64,000 nt of DNA, from positions 177,765-241,764 of the forward strand of contig NZ_LN811353.1 of assembly GCF_001006805.1 (NCBI RefSeq), in the 5' to 3' direction. The notes under the pieces were generated by a model. It had not been told where the DNA came from. It saw only the letters and a list, made by a program, of their open reading frames with translations, and searched no databases. The number at the start of each line of letters is the position of its first letter. Position 1 is the first letter of the stretch. Made by a program: the position numbers and the translations under genes. Origin of the DNA: Microvirga massiliensis. GTDB lineage: Bacteria; Pseudomonadota; Alphaproteobacteria; Rhizobiales; Beijerinckiaceae. Below are positions 33,675 through 43,368 of this stretch, one piece after another.

Positions 33675-34484
33675 TGATGTCTCCTGAAATAGACCGTTGG
33701 TCGGGCGACATTCCGCTGGGGAAGCGGGCCCTGGTCCGGCCAACCTGCGCGACTGTGGTTACCAATTCGTTTCCGGCAGCGCGCTGCGCAGTGCAGGTTC
33801 AGGCATTCTCTTTCCTTGTGGCCGCGCATGGCACGGCACCTGCTTGCTCCCGAATGGCGAAAATCAGGGTCTGCCGGCCCCCGAAGTCCGGTGAGGCGGG
33901 CCATGCTCTCCACTAGGCGCGGGTCACTTGACGTCCGGAGGGCCGCGGTCGACGCTCTCGAGGCAGATGCGTTGCGTATAGCTGCCGATGTCCATGAGAC
34001 AGTCTTGGCGACACTGGGCAGAACAATTCCCGATCGGCTCCGGGAGCTCTTGGCCGATTCACCATCCAGCGATTGTCCGATGGCGAGCGGAATCCGGACT
34101 GCCTCCGTGCGGTTGCGCTGGAACATGGAAGGTGGCTCATCCGGCAGGATGCGCGAACGGGCGCAGCCGAGCGCGAGCCGAAAAGACCCTGCCCGGCAAA
34201 AGGGGCAGGTCGGACAGGCCAAGTTGCCAGGAGCACACGTTACCCATTCAGCCGACGGAACGGCGCTACCCTCTCGCCCGTCATGCAGGTTGGTTCATGA
34301 GGGCTCGCTGCTCTAACCTTTGTTTTTCCAAGTCGACAACCGAGAGGGGCCTCGGCTTCGCCCCGAGACGTCGCAAGGCATCGCAGGAGCCGTCACGCAC
34401 TTCTTGGACTCCTGCCTTGGTGATCCATATGGAATTCCGGGTGGCGCTGCGGCCACGCGATGATTCGGGTTGGAGAGGGACGAG
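33675..34484. other. Long stretch without a supportable gene
   Basis: 810 bp. A plus-strand frame from ATG 33903 encodes a helical stretch (VRRAAVDALEADALRIAADV, then LGRTIPDRLRELLAD) that resembles a real protein, then degenerates near 34070. On the minus strand a frame ending at 34281 is also plausible. I assign neither. Decayed coding DNA is the best description. Confidence 0.4.
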
Positions 34485-34811
34485 ATGAGAGTTCGGGATG
34501 TCTGTTTCGTTGGGTCCGCTCTCATCGTGGCCTGCATCCTCCTCGTCCCGGGGCAGGCAAATGCGGCCGGCGATGCCCGGAGCGGCCGACAGATTGCGCA
34601 ACGCTGGTGCGCCTCGTGCCATCTGGTTGCGCCCGGGCAGGCCACCGGCTCGCCGGATGTGCCCAGTTTTCAGGCCATTGCCCGAAGCGAAGATCTGACG
34701 GAGGCGCTCCTCACGGCGTTTCTCTCCAGTTCCCACCCGCGGATGCCCGACATGTCTCTCTCGCGGCGCGAGATTGCTGATCTGGTCGCGTATATTCGCA
34801 GCCAGCGGTGA
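34485..34811 (+). CDS. Small periplasmic c-type cytochrome
   Basis: A 108-residue monohaem cytochrome c. A signal peptide (to about residue 28, QANA) is followed by the haem motif CASCH (C42, C45, H46) and a distal methionine within HPRMPDM. The C-terminal helix IADLVAYIRSQR is typical of class I. It would carry electrons between periplasmic donors and oxidases. The ATG at 34485 has GAGAGGGA upstream. It is similar in length and ending to the cytochrome gene at 43369-43695. Confidence 0.92.
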   Translation: MRVRDVCFVGSALIVACILLVPGQANAAGDARSGRQIAQRWCASCHLVAPGQATGSPDVPSFQAIARSEDLTEALLTAFLSSSHPRMPDMSLSRREIADLVAYIRSQR

Positions 34812-34841
34812 CCTGAGGTGGTGCCCATTTCCGTCCTTGCG

Positions 34842-35000
34842 AGTTGCAGACGGCGCGATCCATTCTGAGGCGACGGCCTGAATTGCTGTACTTCGTTCGC
34901 AATGACGGTGAGGGCATGAGAGAGGGAAGAGCACCGCCGGAACCGGAGTGATGCCGGCCTCACTTCATCATGGCGAGCCGCAGGCGAAGCAATCCAGGAA
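34842..35000. repeat. Palindromic extragenic repeat
   Basis: One half contains TTCGTTCGCAATGACGGTGAG and the other GCGAGCCGCAGGCGAAGCAATCCAG, separated by about 65 bp. The same two halves in the same order occur at 56145-56270. The rest of 35001-35328 shows no gene. Confidence 0.65.
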
Positions 35001-35328
35001 TCGGCACCGTCGTCTGAATAGCCCCACTCGCAACAACTGAAGAAGATTGTAGTCTCGATCAACGCGCCGTCTGCCCGCGGGCTTATCCTTCGCGGAGTAG
35101 TCGGATGCGGAGAATGGCGAAGCTGTCAGTATAAGACCGGACCGACGTCGAGGTGTTACGCCGGGATAGCGGCCTTGCACCACCGACGTGTTGGCCTTCG
35201 TGTAGATGAGCCGGCGTTGAACCGAGCGGTGGAATGCGATGCGCCTCGGCGCCAGCTTACGATGATCCCTGCATGTGCCGGTGGGTGCAGGGGCTCGGAC
35301 CAGGACGATCTCGAGACATCGCCTGTGA

Positions 35329-35628
35329 TCAACTGGCTCTCTTCGTCGAGCGGACCAGGTGCCGCTCGAATATTTTGAGCGCGGCGTTCTGACCGGCTTC
35401 CTGAATGAGGTCCAGGATCTCATGCTTGGTGAGCCGGAGTGCGGAGAATGCGGCGATGGAATTCTCGATCGCAGGATGTTCGTACTGCTCCAGGAGCGCT
35501 CGCCCGGCGGCATGGAACTGCTCCTGAAGCGATGCTAGTGAAATTTCCGTGCCTTCCGACCCCTTCCTCCTGCCGGCCGCAGGCGTGCCGCCCCCGTGCG
35601 CTCGTGGTTCAGAACGGATATGTCTCAT
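35329..35628 (-). CDS. Hypothetical protein, helical
   Basis: A 99-residue protein with a basic, disordered first third and a helical remainder: LASLQEQFHAAGRALLEQY, then FSALRLTKHEILDLIQEAG and ALKIFERHLVRS. No family is recognised. A further open frame upstream (35840-35625, TTG start, 71 codons) ends in an ATGA overlap with this start; it may be a coupled small gene or chance. Confidence 0.5.
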   Translation of the reverse strand: MRHIRSEPRAHGGGTPAAGRRKGSEGTEISLASLQEQFHAAGRALLEQYEHPAIENSIAAFSALRLTKHEILDLIQEAGQNAALKIFERHLVRSTKRAS

Positions 35629-35959
35629 GAGTCCCTGTGCGCTCTGACGCAGATGAAAGCAAAAGGATCATGCAGCAGCATTGCTCCTGCCGATGACAGC
35701 GCCAATTGCTCTGGTTTCCATACCACTGATGCAATATGCGAGGCGATAGCCGCAAGGACATTGACCTGCCTCAAACGAGCGATCTCGAAAGGGCAGGCAC
35801 CACGACGGGCTCGATGATCGATCCGCCCTTCATCAGCCAAACTCGGATGCGACGCTGTGAGGCGCGATGGCCTGCAAGAACTTGATCCAAGGCAATGACG
35901 ATCGAGATCGATAGAGAATACAAGGCCAGGTGTTCCGATATCGCAACGAGGAGGAAACC

Positions 35960-36571
35960 ATGCGTCGGTTGATCATCGGATCCATTCTGGGGAGCGCTCT
36001 CCTGGCCGCCGGGGCGACCGGGGTGGCGAGCCAGGACATGATGCGCGGTGAGCGGATGCGCGGACCCATGATGGGTCGGTCCGACACGGGGATGATGGGC
36101 GGCCGGTGGGTCGAGGACGCCCAGGCGTTCATGGACGCGCGCATCGCCGCTCTTCATGCGGGGCTGAAGCTCTCGGCGGATCAGGAGAAGCTGTGGCCGC
36201 CGGTCGAGGAAGCGATCCGGAATGCGGCCCGGCTGCACGTCTCCCACATGCAGGCGATGCGCGATCGTGCCGACGATCCGATCGAGAGGCTCCGCAACGC
36301 AGCCGACCGGATGGCGCAAGGCTCGGACGCGATGCGCAAGCTCGCCGATGCGGCCGCTCCCCTCTATGCGACGCTCGACGATGCCCAGAAGCGGCGGCTG
36401 CGAATCCTCGTGAGAGACATGGGGCCGCGTGGCATGATGGGCCGTGGCTGGCGAGGGATGATGGGCGGGCGGTTCGACTCGGATAGCCAGGACGAGCATC
36501 GCAGCATGATGGGGCAGGGCAGCGGCCGAGGCATGGGCGGCTGGTTCGACCCGGATGACGACGGCCAATAG
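35960..36571 (+). CDS. Spy/CpxP-like periplasmic protein, Met-rich
   Basis: A 203-residue exported protein: signal peptide (RRLIIGSILGSALLAAGATG), a Met/Arg/Gly-rich linker (MMRGERMRGPMMGR), a helical core with the LTxxQ-type motif LSADQEKLWPPVEEAIR, and a second Met/Gly-rich tail (GPRGMMGRGWRGMMGGRF). Spy/CpxP proteins act as periplasmic chaperones or envelope-stress sensors. The methionines could bind copper. GAGGAGGAA precedes the ATG at 35960. It opens a run of stress-related genes. Confidence 0.82.
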   Translation: MRRLIIGSILGSALLAAGATGVASQDMMRGERMRGPMMGRSDTGMMGGRWVEDAQAFMDARIAALHAGLKLSADQEKLWPPVEEAIRNAARLHVSHMQAMRDRADDPIERLRNAADRMAQGSDAMRKLADAAAPLYATLDDAQKRRLRILVRDMGPRGMMGRGWRGMMGGRFDSDSQDEHRSMMGQGSGRGMGGWFDPDDDGQ

Positions 36572-36727
36572 GCGCAACGGCGTCCTGATGCTCCTGGCGG
36601 ATCGGATTCGTTGAGAATCGAGCGCTTGCTCGAACTTCGCATGAGGAAGCTGCAAAAGGTCGATCGTTCGGGTCTTCCGTGAGGTTCAGCTCGGCCCTCT
36701 CGATTCGTACGTGAAGAGGAGCGCACC

Positions 36728-37816
36728 ATGTCTGCTCTCGATGCTCTGCTTCTTGGCGATCCGTGGCAGATCAGTGCAGCCGCTTACCCGGAAGCGGGCA
36801 GCGCCGAGGAGAAGCTCGCCTTTCTGCTCAACTATGCGGTTCTGGCGCCCTCCGTCCTGAACACGCAGCCCTGGAAATTCGTGGTGAGAGACGGTGCCGT
36901 CGAACTCCACGCCGATCGCGGGCGAAGGCTGCCCATCGTCGATCCGGACGGGCGTGAGCTTCTGCTCAGCTGCGGGGCCGCGCTCTTCAATCTGTGCACC
37001 GCGATGCGAAGCTTCGGACATCGTGCGGATGTGAGAATTCGTCCGAATGAAAAGGATGCCGATCTCCTCGCAGTGGTGACACTCGAACCGGCAAAAACGC
37101 CGTCGGATCTCGATCGGAACCTCCGAGATGCCATTCCGAAGCGGCGCACGGTCCGGCGCCCCTTCGCCGAGCGTCCTTTGCCCGAAGAGCTCCTGGACGA
37201 GCTGTCCGAGGCCGCGGCCCGTGAAGGGGCCGACCTATCGCGGGCCGGGGATGCGCACAGCAAGAGCCAGGTTGCCGAGCTGGTAGCCGAGGCGGAGCGC
37301 CTTCATCTGGCCGATGGGGCCTATCGCAACGAGCTGTCGGCCTGGATCCAGCAGCGAATCGGCGAAGCACGCGGGCATGATAATGAGGCCGCGGTGCGGC
37401 TCGGGCTGGGAGGATCCACACCGGATCCGCGCGCGACGGCGGAGGACCTGTTCGTGCCGCTCGCAGCCTCGGTCGCGCGGACGTTCACGAGCGCCGAGGC
37501 GGCAGCGGCCCACCAGCAGGCTCGCACCGCAGGCGCACCGGCCGTGGTCTTGCTGACGGCCCCTCAGGACAGCCCGAGAGACTGGCTCGCGGCAGGGCAG
37601 GCGCTCCAGCGCGTGCTCCTCACGGCGACGCGGGCCGGCGTCTCCTCCTCCTATCTGAACCCGCCGGTCGAAATCCCCAGCCTGCGGAGGCGCGTCGCCG
37701 TAGCGTTCGGGCGCCATGACGTGCCTCAGGTGCTCCTGCGGCTGGGCTACGGCCCTGACGTCCCACCCGCATCACGGCGCCCCGTGACGGAGGTCGTCAC
37801 ATTCGCATCTTCCTGA
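36728..37816 (+). CDS. Acg-family nitroreductase-like flavoprotein
   Basis: A 362-residue member of the Acg branch of nitroreductase-fold proteins. The motif AVLAPSVLNTQPWKF near residues 37-51 is the signature start, with IPKRRTVRRPFAERPLP in the middle and LLRLGYG near the end. The mycobacterial namesake is a dormancy-induced protein that binds FMN and may store it rather than reduce nitro groups. It precedes a universal stress protein gene by 173 nt on the same strand, an arrangement fitting a low-oxygen or dormancy response. Confidence 0.88.
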   Translation: MSALDALLLGDPWQISAAAYPEAGSAEEKLAFLLNYAVLAPSVLNTQPWKFVVRDGAVELHADRGRRLPIVDPDGRELLLSCGAALFNLCTAMRSFGHRADVRIRPNEKDADLLAVVTLEPAKTPSDLDRNLRDAIPKRRTVRRPFAERPLPEELLDELSEAAAREGADLSRAGDAHSKSQVAELVAEAERLHLADGAYRNELSAWIQQRIGEARGHDNEAAVRLGLGGSTPDPRATAEDLFVPLAASVARTFTSAEAAAAHQQARTAGAPAVVLLTAPQDSPRDWLAAGQALQRVLLTATRAGVSSSYLNPPVEIPSLRRRVAVAFGRHDVPQVLLRLGYGPDVPPASRRPVTEVVTFASS

Positions 37817-37989
37817 TGAAGCGTGACGGACAGATGGCCGAGGCTGCTGGTGCATTTGCGCGCTCGATCGCGCCATCCTTCGCGATCATTGACTTGCCGC
37901 AATCCTGGCGGGAGCTGACGAGGTAAAGTAAATTCCACTCGGCTACCTCAGGTGAAGCGCTAGAGCTTCTGGCGGCACGGGAGGGGTTG

Positions 37990-38829
37990 ATGAGCTATGG
38001 GTCGCTTCTGGTTCATGTCGAGAATGGCAGCACCTCGTCCGACGCGCGTCTCGCTCTCGCGGTTGCTCTGGCCGATCGCTTCGATGCGGCGCTGATCGGC
38101 GTCGCGGCCGAGGCCGTGCGCCCACCACCGGTGGACGGCATGGGCGGCGCCCTCCTGGTGGGCGACATCATGGTCGCCGAGGACGAGCAGATCCAGGCCG
38201 ACCTCGAGGCGGCCGAGCAGAGGTTCCGCGCCCATCCGGGGGTACAGGATCTCGAGACCGACTGGCGCGCGGCCGTGGGCCGGCCCGTCGAGGTGCTGGC
38301 CCGCGAAGCCCGGGCGGCGGATCTCCTCGTCATCGGACGCGATCTCGAGCGGCTGCGCGCCGGCAGCTACCGCGCGCTCGATCCGGGCGAGATGGTGATG
38401 GCCGCCGGCCGGCCCGTGCTCGTCGTGCCCTCCGGCGCGCAACGGCTCTCCGCCGACCACGTTCTGGTGGGCTGGAAGGATGCCCGCGAGGCCCGGCGCG
38501 CGCTCTGGGACGCTTCTCCGTTCCTGCGTGCCGCCGAGGAGGTTCATGTTGTCGAGGTTGCGGCCGAGGCGGCGCTCGACGACGCCACGGATCGCGTCCG
38601 GGATGTGGTGCGTCACCTCGAGCGTCATGCCGTCAAGGCGCGCGGGGAGGTGCGCACGCAGCGCGAAGCCTCGGCGGCCGGCGAGCTTCTCCTCGTGGCC
38701 GAGCAGCACGGGGCCGATCTCATCGTGGCGGGCGCCTATGGCCACACGCGGCTGCGGGAATGGGTGTTCGGCGGCGTCACCCGCGATCTCCTGCGGAACT
38801 CCCCGAAATGCTGCCTCCTGGCCCATTGA
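37990..38829 (+). CDS. Universal stress protein (two tandem Usp domains)
   Basis: A 279-residue cytoplasmic protein with two Usp folds (about 1-145 and 150-279). The second keeps the ATP-binding signature GAYGHTRLREWVFGGVTRDLL. The first lacks a clean copy, having GRDLERLRAGSYRALD instead. Usp proteins aid survival in stress and starvation. GGGAGGGG lies directly before a TTG at 37987 and the ATG at 37990; ATG was chosen. Its neighbours suggest joint action with the Acg-type protein. Confidence 0.93.
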   Translation: MSYGSLLVHVENGSTSSDARLALAVALADRFDAALIGVAAEAVRPPPVDGMGGALLVGDIMVAEDEQIQADLEAAEQRFRAHPGVQDLETDWRAAVGRPVEVLAREARAADLLVIGRDLERLRAGSYRALDPGEMVMAAGRPVLVVPSGAQRLSADHVLVGWKDAREARRALWDASPFLRAAEEVHVVEVAAEAALDDATDRVRDVVRHLERHAVKARGEVRTQREASAAGELLLVAEQHGADLIVAGAYGHTRLREWVFGGVTRDLLRNSPKCCLLAH

Positions 38830-38911
38830 CGGGGCGCGTGTGTTTGGTCTGGCATCGGTGCATTCCCGCCGCGCACTTTGCGGGAAGCCACTGTGGCATG
38901 ATCACCGAATG

Positions 38912-39913
38912 CTAAGTTGACGATCGGCTCCAGCGCGCTTCCTGCCGGATGAACCGGTGTGGATGGGTCGCAACGGCGGCAAGGCCTTCGAGAGCGGGCT
39001 CGGCGTGGGTGATCAGAATGGTCGGCGTCCGCTCCATGACGGTCTCGAAGGGAAACTTTCGCTCGAACTCGGTTCGGAACGCCCCCGCATCGAGTAGCCC
39101 GCCGATCCTCTGCGCAATGCCGCCGGTGATGAAGACCCCGCCGGCTGCGCCAAACACCAGGGCTAGGTCACCCGCGAAGCGGCCGAGCAGGCCGGCGAAG
39201 AGGTCCAGCGTATCGGCCGCCAATTCGTTGCCCCCGTCGCGACCAGCCGTCACGACGTCAGCAGGGCTTGCAAGCTTCGGATGCAGGCTGCGTGATCGGG
39301 CCAGAGCCCGGTAGAGCCGAACGAGACCGCTTCCGCACAGCAACGTTTCTGCACTTACCCGGCCTCCCGGATGCTCAACCAGAGGCCACAGCTTCATCTC
39401 GCCTTCGTGCCGCGCCCCGAAATCCATGTGGCCGGCCTCGGTCGCGTGGAGCACGCATTGCAACCCGTAGGGGACGAGCGCTGCGGCCCCGAGGCCCGTC
39501 CCGGGACCAAGCACGACCTGCGGTCCTGCGCAGGCGGGAGCGGGACCAATCCGCATCAGGTCCGTGGCCGGATCGAGGACTGTCAGGCCTGCCGCGGTTC
39601 CGACGTAGTCGTTCAGGAGAATCACGTGCTCGAGGCCGAGGTCCCGGCCGATCTGCCCGGCATCGAGCGTCCAGGCCGCGTTCGTCAGGTGCACGACCGG
39701 CCCGGAGATGCGCCCGGCCAGGGCCAGCAAGGCCGAGACCGGCCGCGCCCCGGAGTGGTGCTGCAGGGCCGCGAGGATGGCTGAGGTCGGATCGGCATGG
39801 GCTGTGGTCAAGCCCTTGGCGAGGAGCTGGACAGGTGCTCCCGGCTCAAGCAGGACCGCGAAGCGCGCAAAGGTGCCGCCAATGTCGCCAAGCAAGGCGG
39901 GAAACTCGATCAT
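38912..39913 (-). CDS. glk: Glucokinase
   Basis: A 333-residue ROK-unrelated, Glk-type glucokinase that phosphorylates glucose with ATP. Motifs: LLGDIGGTFARFAV (phosphate 1), LLNDYVGTAAGL with the catalytic aspartate, VVLGPGTGLGAAAL, ATEAGHMDFGAR, and GGVFITGGIAQRI (adenosine region). The ATG at 39913 (MIEFPALLGDIGG) gives the normal length; the longer frame from 39985 adds an unlikely Arg-rich extension. The gene is alone on this strand. Confidence 0.95.
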   Translation of the reverse strand: MIEFPALLGDIGGTFARFAVLLEPGAPVQLLAKGLTTAHADPTSAILAALQHHSGARPVSALLALAGRISGPVVHLTNAAWTLDAGQIGRDLGLEHVILLNDYVGTAAGLTVLDPATDLMRIGPAPACAGPQVVLGPGTGLGAAALVPYGLQCVLHATEAGHMDFGARHEGEMKLWPLVEHPGGRVSAETLLCGSGLVRLYRALARSRSLHPKLASPADVVTAGRDGGNELAADTLDLFAGLLGRFAGDLALVFGAAGGVFITGGIAQRIGGLLDAGAFRTEFERKFPFETVMERTPTILITHAEPALEGLAAVATHPHRFIRQEARWSRSST

Positions 39914-40231
39914 CGGGTCGGGACACCTCTCGCGTTCGTGCCGTTCTGGGCTTCGAGATTGGCTGAAACTGATCCTGGTCGACATCAGATCCGCGAAAGC
40001 TGCCTTTTCGGTGGCGCTCCTTCAGGAAGGAGGCTCGGGATGCCAGCACGAGCGACGTGATCGTCAGGCCGAAGCCGTCGACACGTCATCGATCGGCAGC
40101 GCCGCTCTCAGCAGCCAATAGCATCGATCCGCGGCGGCTCTGCCGATCCGGCACCCGATTCCCCCGTCGGCTTTCGTCGCTTCGCTCCCGGCCTGCGAAA
40201 CCCGTGTCTTACAAGGGGAGCAGCGACGCGA
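39914..40231. other. Intergenic stretch
   Basis: 318 bp between glk and mgtA, both on the minus strand. No gene, terminator or repeat was recognised. Confidence 0.45.
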
Positions 40232-42841
40232 TCACGGCGAGAGAGTCCGTTGCTCTGCGGCATAGCGCTTCACGAACTCCGCGGAGACCAGATAAGCGAC
40301 CACGAGACCCAGCACGCCCATGCTCACGCCGAATGTCAGCGGAACGAACCCGAGAACGTCACCGAGAGGCGTCAAGGCCAGGATGAGCGCGGCGCCGAGG
40401 GCTGCGAGCGAGGTAAAAGCGAGCACTGGATGGGCACGGCTCATCCAAGCGGGTCCTGCCGTTCGGATGACGAAAATCACCAGAATCTGCGTTGCCATGG
40501 ACTCGACGAACCAAGCCGTACGGAACGCTTCCACTCCGACATCGAACCACAGGCGCAGGAGCGCGAAGGTTGCGAGATCGAATATCGTGGACAGCGAACC
40601 CATGACGAGAGTGAAACGCAGCACCTCGCGCATGTCCCACGCATGAGGCGCGACGATTTCCTCGGGATCGACCGCGTCGAACGGAATCCCCGTCTCGGAG
40701 AGATCATAGATCAGGTTGTTCGCCAGAACCTGCACCGGGGTCAGCGGCAGAAAGGGCAGGAACAACGAGGCCGCCGCCATGGACAGCATGTTGCCGAAAT
40801 TCGAGCTCGTCCCCATGCGGACGTATTTGATGATGTTCGCGTAGGTGCGCCGACCCTCCTCCATGCCGTGATGCAGGACACCGAGGTCGTGCTCGAGGAG
40901 AATCATGTCCGCAGCCTCGCGCGCGACGTCGGTGGCCCCGTCCACCGAGAGCCCGACATCGGCGGCACGGATCGCCGGTGCGTCATTGATGCCGTCTCCC
41001 AGAAATCCCACGATATGCCCGCGGGCCTGCAAGGCCCGTACGATCCGGGCCTTCTGGTCCGGCGATACGCGTGCGAACAGGTCGACCCCGTCCACCCGTG
41101 CCGCGAGCGCGGGATCGGTGAGCGCATTGATTTGCGCGCCAGTGAGGACTCCCGTGGCGGGAAGCCGGAGAACCTCGATCAGGTGGCGTACGGCAGGCTC
41201 CGAATCTCCCGATATGATCTTGACCCGAACTCCGGCGCCGCCGAGCCGCGCGACGGCATCCGCCGCAGAAGGTTTGGGTGGATCCAGGAACACGCAATAG
41301 CCGGCAAAGACGAGATCGCCCTCGTCGGCGGGATCGAGTGTCCCGCGGTCCGGCGGAATCTGCTTCCAAGCAACGCCAAGCAGCCGGAAACCGCCCGCCG
41401 TGCGCGTCGCATGCAAGGCTTCGAGGCTTTCCCGGAGCGCCGGATCGAGCGGCCGGACGGAGCCGCCATCCATCTCGGCCTCGGTACACCGGGCGAGAAT
41501 CTCCTCGGGCGCGCCTTTCACGATCGCCAGCCGTTCGCTGTCCCGCTCCGCCAGAACCGAGACGCGGCGACGCTCGAAATCGAACGGCACCTCGTCGAGC
41601 TTGATCCAGCCCGGGAGCGGATGGTCTGCCGTGTGGGCCAGGATGGCATCGTCGAGGGGGCTGCGGACGCCGGTTTCGAAGCGACTGTTCACCGCGGCCA
41701 ACTCGATCACGCGTTCGCAGTCGGCGCCGTCCGGGCCGGGATGGGCGACGAGGGTGATGCGGGCCTCCGTCAGCGTTCCCGTCTTGTCCGTGCACAGGAC
41801 ATCCATGGCGCCAAGGTCATGAATGGCCGACAGCTTCTTCACGATGACCTTGCGGTCCGCCATGCGGATCGCGCCGCGCGAGAGGGTCACCGTCATGACC
41901 ATGGGCAGGAGTTCCGGGGTGAGCCCGACGGCGAGCGCCTGGGCGAACAGGAACGACACCAGCGCTGGCCGCCCGAACACGAGCTGGGTCAGGAGCACGA
42001 AAAGGACGAGGAAACCGGTGAGCCGCAGAATGAGGATTCCGAAGCGATGGATGCCACGCTCGAACGCACTCGGCGGTTCGTTGGATTGAAGAGCTGCCGC
42101 AATGCCGCCGAAACGCGTCGCCGCGCCCGTGGCGACGACCAGCATCGTGGCTTCGCCGCTCACGATCGAGGTGCCGCCGAACAGGGCATTGAACGCATCG
42201 GCTGCGGTCTCGGTCGCGCAGGGTCCGGGCCGTTTCTCCACGGCATAGGGCTCACCGGTCAGCAGGGCTTCGTTCGCATGGGCGGACCGGCTCGCCAGCA
42301 CCACGCCATCGGCCGGCACGAGATCGCCCGCCTTGAGTTCGACAACGTCACCCGGAACGAGCGCTTCCACGGGAAGCGACACCGCCTTCCCGTCCCGATG
42401 TACGTCTGCTCTGACGGCCACGGAGCGCCTGAGGGCGTCGGCGGCCGTCTCGGCGCGATGCTCCTGAAACACGTCGAGGGTGATCGACAGGGCGACGATG
42501 ATCAGGATGATGAAGAAGCTCGGCCAGTCACCGGTCAGGCCCGACACGACGGCGGCCACGAGGAGAATGGCGACCAAGGGCTCGACGAGGCGCCGGCCAA
42601 CCCGCGCGAGCACGTGACGATGCCGCGTCGTCGTGGTCAGATTGGGCCCGTAGCGCTGCAGGCGCGAGCCGGCCTCCTCGGAATTCAGACCGTCTTCGCG
42701 CGCATCGAGCCGTAGGAGCAGATCCCCGTTGGGCAGTGTCCAGAAGTCGCTTTCGGCGACCACTGCCTTCGTGCGGGCCGGCAGACCAGGCCCACTGATG
42801 AGGCGGTCGGCAAAAGAAAACGGCATGTCTTGGCGGGCCAT
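40232..42841 (-). CDS. mgtA: Magnesium-translocating P-type ATPase (MgtA/MgtB type)
   Basis: An 869-residue P-type ATPase of the inner membrane. The actuator motif TGEP is at 195-198, the transport segment GLTPELLPMVMTV at 306-318 carries the MgtA-type NPEMLP-like site in the form TPELLP, the phosphorylation motif DKTGTLT starts at D352, and GDGINDAPAIRAADVGLSVD follows the P domain. Ten membrane helices are predicted, the last four after the P domain. It imports Mg2+ when magnesium is low. No mgtC or regulatory leader was seen in the 200 bp upstream. Confidence 0.93.
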   Translation of the reverse strand: MARQDMPFSFADRLISGPGLPARTKAVVAESDFWTLPNGDLLLRLDAREDGLNSEEAGSRLQRYGPNLTTTTRHRHVLARVGRRLVEPLVAILLVAAVVSGLTGDWPSFFIILIIVALSITLDVFQEHRAETAADALRRSVAVRADVHRDGKAVSLPVEALVPGDVVELKAGDLVPADGVVLASRSAHANEALLTGEPYAVEKRPGPCATETAADAFNALFGGTSIVSGEATMLVVATGAATRFGGIAAALQSNEPPSAFERGIHRFGILILRLTGFLVLFVLLTQLVFGRPALVSFLFAQALAVGLTPELLPMVMTVTLSRGAIRMADRKVIVKKLSAIHDLGAMDVLCTDKTGTLTEARITLVAHPGPDGADCERVIELAAVNSRFETGVRSPLDDAILAHTADHPLPGWIKLDEVPFDFERRRVSVLAERDSERLAIVKGAPEEILARCTEAEMDGGSVRPLDPALRESLEALHATRTAGGFRLLGVAWKQIPPDRGTLDPADEGDLVFAGYCVFLDPPKPSAADAVARLGGAGVRVKIISGDSEPAVRHLIEVLRLPATGVLTGAQINALTDPALAARVDGVDLFARVSPDQKARIVRALQARGHIVGFLGDGINDAPAIRAADVGLSVDGATDVAREAADMILLEHDLGVLHHGMEEGRRTYANIIKYVRMGTSSNFGNMLSMAAASLFLPFLPLTPVQVLANNLIYDLSETGIPFDAVDPEEIVAPHAWDMREVLRFTLVMGSLSTIFDLATFALLRLWFDVGVEAFRTAWFVESMATQILVIFVIRTAGPAWMSRAHPVLAFTSLAALGAALILALTPLGDVLGFVPLTFGVSMGVLGLVVAYLVSAEFVKRYAAEQRTLSP

Positions 42842-43018
42842 GAGGGCGGAAAGTCCAAGGTCTCGGAGACGTGAAGCCGAACTCCGCGTGAATGATCATT
42901 CGGATCCAAGAGCCGTGGGGCGTCCTTGATTTTGCGCAAAGCCCTAGTGGTGAAAACATCGGAAAGTGCAATTTATGCCCGTGGTGCAGTTTAAGCCCTG
43001 TTCCCTCGAGAGGATGAC

Positions 43019-43249
43019 ATGCTCCGGCCCATGACCCTGCCAGAACTGGAGTCCAAACTCGATCGCCTTTCCCCGGGCGATCGGTGGGAGATCAACCAAG
43101 CCGATTACCTCCGCGTTTTCGGCGCCAACGACGTGGCGCGCGCCCGGCTCGAGAACTTCGCACGGGGGCATCGCTGTGGGATCGCCGTCACGCAGTCCGG
43201 CATAGAATTTCGCAAGCTGCACGCCGACCAGGTGGTCCCGATCAGATAA
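43019..43249 (+). CDS. Hypothetical protein
   Basis: A 76-residue soluble protein beginning MLRPMTLPELESKLDRLSPG, with YLRVFGANDVARARLENFA in the middle and a beta-like end (CGIAVTQSGIEFRKL). Codon use is regular. It lies divergently from mgtA, with GAGAGG upstream of the start. No family is recognised. Confidence 0.55.
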   Translation: MLRPMTLPELESKLDRLSPGDRWEINQADYLRVFGANDVARARLENFARGHRCGIAVTQSGIEFRKLHADQVVPIR

Positions 43250-43368
43250 GCTGTGAAATTCCCGGCCTATGCGGGATGCAAGTTCGGTCGCACGTCGGTT
43301 CACGGCTGAGGAAGTCGTCCCGCGAAGCCTGCATGGCGGTCCTGAAGGGACTTCCAGCGTTAGCCCGA

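Noticed and set aside
34281..34934. 217-codon minus-strand frame
   Set aside because: It crosses the cytochrome c gene in antisense and part of an extragenic repeat. Only its last third looked protein-like, which is too little to call.
40250..42715. 821-codon open frame on the plus strand
   Set aside because: It is the antisense of mgtA. The minus-strand product has every P-type ATPase motif; the plus-strand one has none and is rich in Arg, Gly and His, as shadows in GC-rich DNA are.
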